From Mesostigma viride (Eukaryota; Streptophyta; Mesostigmatophyceae; Mesostigmatales; Mesostigmataceae), in the NCBI GenBank assembly GCA_009746045.1, contig RPFO01000138.1, positions 660,759 through 724,758 of the forward strand: a stretch of DNA of 64,000 nt, written 5' to 3'. The notes under the pieces were generated by a model. That model saw only the letters and a program-made list of their open reading frames with translations. It had not been told where the DNA came from and made no database searches. Positions 58,701 to 64,000 of this stretch are shown here, piece by piece; the stretch's first letter is position 1; every line of letters starts with the position of its first letter. The translations under genes and the position numbers were made by a program.

Positions 58701-61700
58701 TCCTCCATGGAAGGGCAAGGAAGCACTTGCAAGCCGCCGCCATGCGGCGATGGGCAGCGCATCTGGTTAGCTGCTTTTTGCTGCGCCTCCTGGCCATTGT
58801 TGCAGCAACCCTACCTGAGGCCCACTTCTGTCACGCTTGCAACCAGTGGCACCCTCGCCCTGCCCCCCCACCCCCTTTTCTTGGTGTGCATGCGCCCCCC
58901 CCATGTTTTTTCTCACATCATGTGGCCAACCCACGTGTGTGCGCCACCACATGTGCGTGCCGCCACCTGTTGGCCCGTGTCCAGGAGCTGGAGAAGCACC
59001 TGAAGCTGACGTGCGAGGCGTACATCATGTCAGTGACCAAGCTGGTGGTGGAGCCGATGCTTTCATTCATCACCAAGGTGGGTGGGTGCTGGCATTCATC
59101 ACAAATGTGAGTGGGTGGGTGTGCTGTCATTCATCACCAAGATGGGTGTTTTGTGCCGTCATTCGTCACCAAGATGGGTGGGTGCTGTCATTCACCACCA
59201 AGGTGAATAGTTGCTGTCATCCATCAGCAAGATGAGCGTGTGCTGTCGTTCATCACCAAGACGGGTTTGTGTTGGCATTCATCACCCAAGGTGAATGGTT
59301 GCTGTCATTTTTCGCCAAGGTGAGTGTGTGTGTATGCCGTCATTCATCGCCAAGGTGGGTGTTTTGTGCTGTAATTCATCACCAACGTGTGTGCTGCCTT
59401 TCATCACCAAGGTGGGTGGGTGTGCTGTCGTTCTTCACCAAGGTGGGTGGGTGCTGTCATTTGTCACCAAGGTTTGTACTGTCAGTCATCACCAAGATTA
59501 GTGTATGCGGTAGCGTCCGAAGGTGAATGCCCCAGCTCAGGTGTCAGTTTTATACCAGGGCATGGCCGTGACCTGCAAGAACAGGCAGGGGCCGTCACGA
59601 GACACAGTCAGCGTGGCGTATGGCCAACGCACAGCCAGGGTGTTCCGCCTAGAAATCGCTGTGGCATCCGCATGCCTGCGTGGCCATGGGGAGGGTCAGC
59701 ATCGGCCAGGTGTCGCGCATGCTTGCTTGGTTGGATGTTCACCAGCTCCTTCCTCTGCCTGCCCTGTGTTTCCTCCTACCTGGTGTGGACACCTACCAGG
59801 TGACGGCGGTGCGCGTCGCCAGCAGTTCCGCCACGGGGAAGCCGCGCAGCTTGCGCGAACAAGCGTTTGCGTCGCCCGCAAAGCTGACCGAGATGGTGGA
59901 CAAAGTGAGTACATGACCATTTGCACAAGGATATAAAGGTCACAACGGAATGGGAGCGTCTTGGCATGCAAACTAGATTAGTAGCCGGCGGGCCTTCATG
60001 AAATGAATGGTGGGGCCACGAAATTCATGAAAAGGCGGGGGTTGGATCAGGGAATTGTTGGGGATGCTTGATCCTCTAGCCCGCATACAAAGCCCGTATA
60101 ATCCAAGAGCAGCTATGTAGTCAGGGTGTCTTATCTTGAGCACGCCATTCGTGTGTGTGTGCAGATGCAAGTATGTGCTCATGCACCGCGGGACAGTGGC
60201 GCACGGTAGCAGAGGCGCTGGCAACCGAAGCTGGTGGTTGGAGGCCAGATGGCGCTGGTTCCGGTAGCTGCCAGCATTAACATAATGTTCCTCAGACAGG
60301 CTGGGGCCATGCCTGTGGTGTGTGCCTGGTATACTGGTGGCTGTCAGGGACACCTACGCCATGGGTCAGGCAGGCATCCCTGACAGCCACCAGTATACCG
60401 GGCACACACCACCTTACACGATGGCAGAGCCATGGGTCAAAGTCTGTTTGCCTTACTATCATAGGAACCATTCCTAGACATACCTTTGTGCCAGATTCAT
60501 TTGCAGATCGCGTTTTTCCGCGTTTTCCGCAGCCCGGCACTGACCGCAAATGGTTTTCACCTTTGCGGAGTGTCTGATCAGAATACCTTTGTGCCTTGAG
60601 TCCTTGACCATGTTCTGCCTGGCCTTGCACGTGCTCCCCCTCGGGCCCCTGCAGGTGCGTGACGCGCTCAAGGGTGCGCTGCCGGAGGTGCTGTCCAAGA
60701 TGAAGCTGTACCTGCACAGCCCCAGCACGCGCAGCATCCTGTTCAAGCCCATCAAGTACGTGCCCCCCGTGTGGTGCTGCACCACCGTGGACCACACTGC
60801 TGCCCGTGGGTTACTGGTTGTGGACGTGTCAGTAGCACTGACCCGCGTCCTTAGCAAAGTCTGCCACCGGTTGGTGTCGGGGATCCAGGATGAAGACAGT
60901 AGCGGGCAGCATGCTGGGGCAATGCTGTACATGATGAAGAGAGTAGCGGGCAGCATGCTGGGGCAATGCTGTACATGATGAAGACAGTAGCGGGCAGCAT
61001 GCTGGGGCAATGCTGTACATGATGAAGACAGTAGCGGGCAGCATGCTGGGGCAATGCTGTACATGATGAAGACAGTAGCGGGCAGCATGCTGGGGCAATG
61101 CTGTACTGGATGAAGACAGTAGCGGGCAGCATGCTGGGGCAATGCTGTACTGGATGAAGACAGTAGCGGGCAGCATGCTGGGGCAATGCTGTACAGGATG
61201 AAGACAGTAGCGGGCAGCATGCTGGGGCAATGCTGTACAGGATGAAGACAGTAGCGGGCAGCATGCTGGGGCAATGCTGTACATGATGCAGACAGTAGCG
61301 GGCAGCATGCTGGGGCAATGCTGTACATGATGCAGACAGTAGCGGGCAGCATGCTGGGGCAATGCTGTACATGATGAAGACAGTAGTGGGCAGCATGCTG
61401 GGGCAATGCTGTACATGATGCAGACAGTAGCGGGCAGCATGCTGGGGCAATGCTGTACATGATGAAGACAGTAGCGGGCAGCATGCTGGGGCAATGCTGT
61501 ACATGATGAAGACAGTAGCGGGCAGCATGCTGGGGCAATTCTGTACATGATGCAGACAGTAGTGGGCAGCATGCTGGGGCAATGCTGTACATGATGCAGA
61601 CAGTAGCGGGCAGCATGCTGGGGCAATGCTGTACATGATGAAGACAGTAGCGGGCAGCATGCTGGGGCAATGCTGTACATGATGAAGACAGTAGCGGGCA

Positions 61701-62204
61701 GCATGCTGGGGCAATGCTGTACATGATGAAGAGAGTAGCGGGCAGCATGCTGGGGCAATGCTGTACATGATGAAGACAGTAGCGGGCAGCATGCTGGGGC
61801 AATGCTGACCGGCAATATGTGCATATCTGTGGGTGTGCACAGTTGCGCAGAGAAAGGAAAATCCACTGTCTTCGCGTGACTTGCACGGTCCACTGCACCT
61901 GCATCAGCACATTCTGCAATGGTTTGATATCTATCTAGCTTCCAAAATCATGGCAAAATCCCTAAGAATAGTGCCTCCTCCCATGATAGCAATTGCAATT
62001 GCTTAATTTTTCCTCACTGTGCGGCTCGCTGGATGTGGGCGTGTGGTTCCTTGCTGCCCATGGCCCCTCAGGACAAACATCTTGGAGGCACGGCAGCAGA
62101 TTGCGTCGCTTCTGGCGGAAGAGTACGGACCCGAGGACCGGGAAGCCGTCCAGTTGATGACGGCGGACGAAATCATCGCACAGCTGGACAAGTTGGGATG
62201 CTAG
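40824..62204 (+). CDS. COG3: Conserved oligomeric Golgi complex subunit 3 (COG3/Sec34), complete, 23 exons
   Basis: Lobe A subunit of the COG vesicle-tethering complex for retrograde traffic within the Golgi. Exons: 40824-41003, 41575-41679, 42371-42415, 43513-43683, 44667-44744, 45444-45529, 46817-46883, 47772-47936, 49035-49139, 49753-49845, 51839-51927, 52267-52339, 53605-53751, 54433-54498, 54701-54741, 55888-56005, 56688-56774, 57586-57648, 58190-58315, 58985-59077, 59800-59904, 60655-60755 and 62072-62204. All phases fit and give 778 residues, close to the plant protein. The N-terminus has [10 protein letters not shown] and AERPLPPH. The Sec34 coiled-coil domain follows ([71 protein letters not shown]). 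Later blocks are [73 protein letters not shown] and [20 protein letters not shown]. Start 40824 matches the plant N-terminal length. Exon 2 ends in a weak GTCAGG donor. Confidence 0.97.
42398..42560 (+). repeat. COG3: 47-bp repeats copying the end and donor of COG3 exon 3
   Basis: The junction GCCATGAATTCAGAG|GTAAGA is followed at 47-bp intervals by GCCATGAGTGCGGAG|GTAAGA (donor 42463), GCCATGATCGCGGAG|GTCAGG (donor 42510) and a decayed fourth copy near 42556. The copies are progressively degenerate away from the exon. Confidence 0.85.
42823..42942. repeat. (ACCC)n microsatellite in COG3 intron 3
   Basis: About 30 perfect tetranucleotide units. The poly-(Thr-His-Pro-Pro) and poly-(Gly-Gly-Trp-Val) frames are artefacts. 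Confidence 0.97.
43689..43732. repeat. (CA)n repeat immediately after the COG3 exon 4 donor
   Basis: The donor GTGCGC at 43684 runs within five bases into an uninterrupted CA array of about 20 units. Confidence 0.95.
45513..46404 (+). repeat. COG3: 79-bp tandem array copying the end and donor of COG3 exon 6
   Basis: The exon ends GTGCATCGC|GTGAGT at 45529/45530. The junction recurs at exactly 79-bp steps: 45609, 45688, 45767, 45846, 45925, 46004, 46083, 46162, 46241, 46320 and 46399, with no indel. Copies at 45767, 46162 and 46399 keep GCATCGC|GTGAGT exactly; most others read GCATGGT|GTGAGT, and the copy at 45609 has lost the GT. The rest of the unit is GGCGCGTCAAGTGGGGCAAG-rich. Confidence 0.95.
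48326..48465. repeat. Left interspaced motif array of the MITE
   Basis: Four ATTTAA(A/G)TATATTTG-like motifs start at 48326, 48368, 48410 and 48451 (spacing 42, 42, 41 bp). They are separated by different, GC-richer spacers of about 27 bp. Confidence 0.85.
48700..48940. repeat. Right interspaced motif array of the MITE
   Basis: Motifs start at 48700, 48741, 48783, 48825 and 48866 (spacing 41, 42, 42, 41 bp), in the same orientation as the left array, with further copies at 48913 and 48924 next to the right terminus. Spacers differ from one another. Confidence 0.85.
49826..49875 (+). repeat. COG3: 24-bp in-frame duplication of the COG3 exon 10 donor junction
   Basis: GGCTGCTCGTACCTCATACAG|GTAAG is followed 24 bp later by GCTGCTCCTACCTGGTTCAG|GTACG (second donor 49870). 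The distance is eight codons without a stop, so the second donor would insert VSCSYLVQ after CSYLIQ. Confidence 0.8.
50371..51838 (+). repeat. COG3: 92-bp tandem array (16 units) copying the acceptor and start of COG3 exon 11
   Basis: Every unit ends ACCAACCACCCCAG and the next begins CTGAGCC. The real exon 11 starts at 51839 with the same CCCCAG|CTGAGCC and then diverges into CTGAGCCAACTGG. The array thus presents 16 further near-identical acceptors upstream, the first at 50371. Reading into a unit gives LSRRDDVS and a stop, so upstream acceptor use would truncate the protein. Long minus-strand frames over the array are artefacts. Confidence 0.95.
52460..52829. repeat. 46-bp tandem repeat, about 8 copies, COG3 intron 12
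   Basis: The unit contains GAGATGTAACGGT, ATCAAGATGTGTTATTG and TTAGTTAGCCAAT. It is AT-rich compared with the surrounding intron and does not include a splice junction. Confidence 0.92.
55237..55602. repeat. 61-bp tandem repeat, 6 copies, COG3 intron 15
   Basis: Copies start at 55237, 55298, 55359, 55420, 55481 and 55542 with exact 61-bp spacing. Each holds GGCTGCCCGTTGCCTTGTAC and CCCTACAGTATACATA. No splice junction is included. Confidence 0.95.
57441..57535. repeat. 30-bp tandem repeat in COG3 intron 17
   Basis: Three to four copies of ATCCATCTAATGCCTGTGAT plus CGCCCCTGTG, the last ones truncated. It ends about 50 bp before the acceptor of exon 18. Confidence 0.9.
59063..59515 (+). repeat. 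COG3: About 29-bp degenerate array copying the end and donor of COG3 exon 20
   Basis: Exon 20 ends TCATTCATCACCAAG|GTGGGT (59077/59078). About 14 further copies of CATTCATCACCAAGGTGGGT follow, among them near 59128, 59186, 59304, 59338, 59397, 59427 and 59456. Several keep a usable AAG|GTGGGT, AAG|GTGAGT or AAG|GTGAAT junction. Confidence 0.9.
60315..60412. repeat. Inverted repeat with 36-bp arms in COG3 intron 21
   Basis: Arms 60315-60350 and 60377-60412 are complementary except for one T/C difference (a G-U pair in RNA). They enclose a 26-base loop. The core of the left arm is GGTATACTGGTGGCTGTCAG. Confidence 0.93.
60889..61808. repeat. 44-bp tandem repeat, about 21 copies, COG3 intron 22
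   Basis: The unit is built from GGCAGCATGCTGGGGCAATG, CTGTACATGATGAAG and ACAGTAGC. Variants include CTGTACTGGATG, CTGTACAGGATG and GATGCAGAC. Because 44 is not divisible by three and no phase contains a stop, minus-strand frames of 330-480 codons arise; these are artefacts. Confidence 0.96.
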
Positions 62205-62579
62205 TGCTTGCGATGTGCATGGCACAAGCCGTATAGCCAGTTCAGTGCAGCTGGCAGTTGTCACTCACCCTCAGACCGGGCATATGCCATGCTATGGCAG
62301 ATCTAAATTAAGGTTTCAATAATTCTATCATGTTGTGTTTATATTTATTGTGTGACCCTGGTGTGAACCCAATGCCCAGTATTCATCGCTAAGAAGTCTA
62401 GTAAGGAAACAAGTACTTGCGTGTCATGTGCATAGTTTAGCCCGTGCTTTTTTACAACGCGATACATGGCGTTGTAGGGTTGGAACGCGATGTATCGCGC
62501 TGTAATCTGACACATGGGAAACCTGGTAGACATAAAATTTTAGGGCTGCAAAATCGGTATGGAGGTCACATACATATCC

Positions 62580-63670
62580 TTTCATCCGTTCATATTCATC
62601 ATCCTGAACGACTGGAAAACACGGACAAGATAACGGCAGGCTCGAGCTAGCATGGTCCGGATTCTCCCGATTTCTGGCGCCTGCGCTGCTGTCTCCTTTA
62701 TCGTCCCCCCTTTATCGTCCCCCCGGCGACTCGCTTCAAGCTCCTTGGCAGCTGGCTTCCTTCCACGGCCGACGACATCAACACCGGCATTGGCCAGGCC
62801 TGGGCGGCCCTCCGCCGCCTCGACAGGTTCTGGACCTGTCGCTACCTGAGTGAGCGACGCAAGCGCATTCTGTTCAAGGCCCTTGTCCTCAGCATCCTCC
62901 TTTATGGCTGCGAGGCGTGGACCCTGGACCAGGCGCTGAGCCAGCAGCTTGACGGCACCATCACTCGAATGCTCCGTCATATCCTCGGCGTCCGCTACCA
63001 AGAACGCCGCACCCGGGCCGAGCTCTACTGCGAGCTCCCTCTTGTCACCCATACCATCCGACACCGCCGCCTCCTCTTTGCCGGCCATCTTGCCCGCACA
63101 GACCAGGTGAATACCGATGTGGGCCCTGCCGGGGGGCTTAAGACGGGCCAACCAGGTAGACACCTCCTCCTATGGCAGGGTCCCCTTGTCCCATCGCAAC
63201 CCACTGGAAAACTTGCGCGCGCCGGGCACCGGCGCGGCGCGACCCGGACCTATGTTCACGACACAACTGCTTGAAGATGCAGGGCTTCTGGGACTATCCG
63301 TACTCCGCGCCCGCATGATTGACAAGGAGAAATGGGCTGCCATCTGCGATAAGCACCTCCCCGAGGGGTATGCTCCTGTTTTCTCCCCACGGGCCCCGCG
63401 GCCCGTTGCTAGCCAGGGTAGAAGTCCGCAGGTGGAGGTTATTGGTCCTGAGGATAGCCGCTACACTAGCTACCGCCTCGTCTGCCATTACAGTAGAGGA
63501 CAGCTCGGATGAGGATTACATCCCCATCTAGTGCTTAACGGTTGGGGGATGATGCAGACAATATTTGTTCAAACTTTTGTGTAATTATTTTTCTAATGAG
63601 ATTAGCATAGTACTCCGTGGCATGCCTTTGCGCATGACACGCAAGTACTTACTTACTTACTTACTTACTC
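62580..63670 (+). mobile_element. LINE copy D, C-terminal coding region and 3' end
   Basis: Plus-strand reading gives the post-YADD region of a LINE reverse transcriptase: RFKLLGSWL, NTGIGQAWAALRRLDRFW, RRKRILFKALVLSILLYGCE, AWTLDQALSQQLDG, TITRMLRHILGVRYQERR, TIRHRRLLFAGHLARTDQVN. After a frameshift near 63150 it continues to LLEDAGLLGLSVLRARMIDK and WAAICDKHLPEGYAP. The 3' end is a (CTTA)n run at 63643-63668. The RT core is missing (5' truncation). It is homologous to copies A-C but in the opposite orientation. Bases 62580-62690 form the interspersed repeat also seen inverted at 15738-15830. Confidence 0.82.
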
Positions 63671-63883
63671 CTTTATCCTAGAGATTCTCAGAAAAAATTG
63701 GTGCATTTTTGCCATTTTTTTTTTACGGCTGTACACAAGAATCTACCGCTGAACTTTGTTGTCAGCGCGGGTGTGTCACGTCCGTGAGCTAGATCATCCT
63801 CACACAGCAAGGATACATTATAGCAAGGGCGCTTAATTTGATTGATGCATGGGTGTTGTATACGGTGGCCAAGATTGCTTGCA

Positions 63884-64000
63884 CGATTAAATTAAATTAA
63901 ATTAAATTATAACATGCCTCCGTGGGGGGGTCATGTAGCACATATTTCATGATGGATGGGGTGGAGGAAGCCGCGTGATCGAACTATCCTAACTCTATCT
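63884..64000 (-). mobile_element. LINE 3' end running out of the window
   Basis: A (TTAAA)n tail at 63884-63909 is followed by ATAACATGCCTCCGTGG, TCATGTAGCACATATT and GATGGATGGGG, collinear with 22363-22440. The element would extend to the right on the minus strand. Confidence 0.6.

Noticed and set aside
60474-61919. Minus-strand frames of 329-481 codons rich in CPSMLPATV
   Set aside because: Shadow of the 44-bp array in COG3 intron 22.

Overview
The window is nuclear DNA of a GC-rich, intron-dense eukaryote, most likely a green alga (Chlorophyta, chlamydomonad-like; this is inferred). Three things point there: a COG3 protein that follows the plant sequence exon by exon, a membrane-anchored cyclic-nucleotide phosphodiesterase of the kind common in green algae, and very large repeat-filled GT-AG introns. 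No prokaryotic gene, rRNA, tRNA or CRISPR locus was recognised.

Layout. (1) 118-10807, plus strand: the 3' ten exons of a transmembrane phosphodiesterase; its 5' end lies outside the window. (2) 13613-14752, minus strand: a complete, intronless Pelota/Dom34 ribosome-rescue gene. (3) About 15.2-23.1 kb: a nest of decayed non-LTR retrotransposons (LINEs), mostly on the minus strand, with palindromes and a roughly 250-bp repeat. (4) 23.1-39.98 kb: mostly non-coding. It holds an 18-bp repeat, a hexanucleotide repeat and a 9-kb array of 64-bp units, most of it apparently inside introns of a minus-strand coiled-coil gene whose first exon is at 39781-39984. (5) 40824-62204, plus strand: a complete 23-exon COG3 gene (Conserved Oligomeric Golgi subunit 3, 778 residues), divergent from the coiled-coil gene. 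Its introns carry many minisatellites, a 732-bp inverted-repeat transposon and a 36-bp-arm hairpin. (6) 62.6-64.0 kb: the C-terminal part of a plus-strand LINE, then the 3' end of a minus-strand LINE that runs out of the window.

Main observation. In all three spliced genes, tandem arrays or duplications start exactly at exon-intron junctions and copy the splice site together with the neighbouring exon bases. Donor copies lie after COG3 exons 3, 6, 10 and 20, after phosphodiesterase exon 7 and after coiled-coil exon 3. Acceptor copies lie before COG3 exon 11. Seven independent cases in 64 kb suggest splice-junction-anchored duplication as a route of intron growth, and they create ladders of duplicate splice sites. 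A second notable object is the 732-bp element in COG3 intron 8: perfect 17-bp inverted ends, an 8-bp target duplication, and two internal arrays of a 15-bp AT-rich motif spaced 41-42 bp apart with unique spacers.

The three recognised genes are housekeeping or signalling genes (cyclic-nucleotide breakdown, ribosome rescue, Golgi tethering). Nothing suggests that they act in one pathway.
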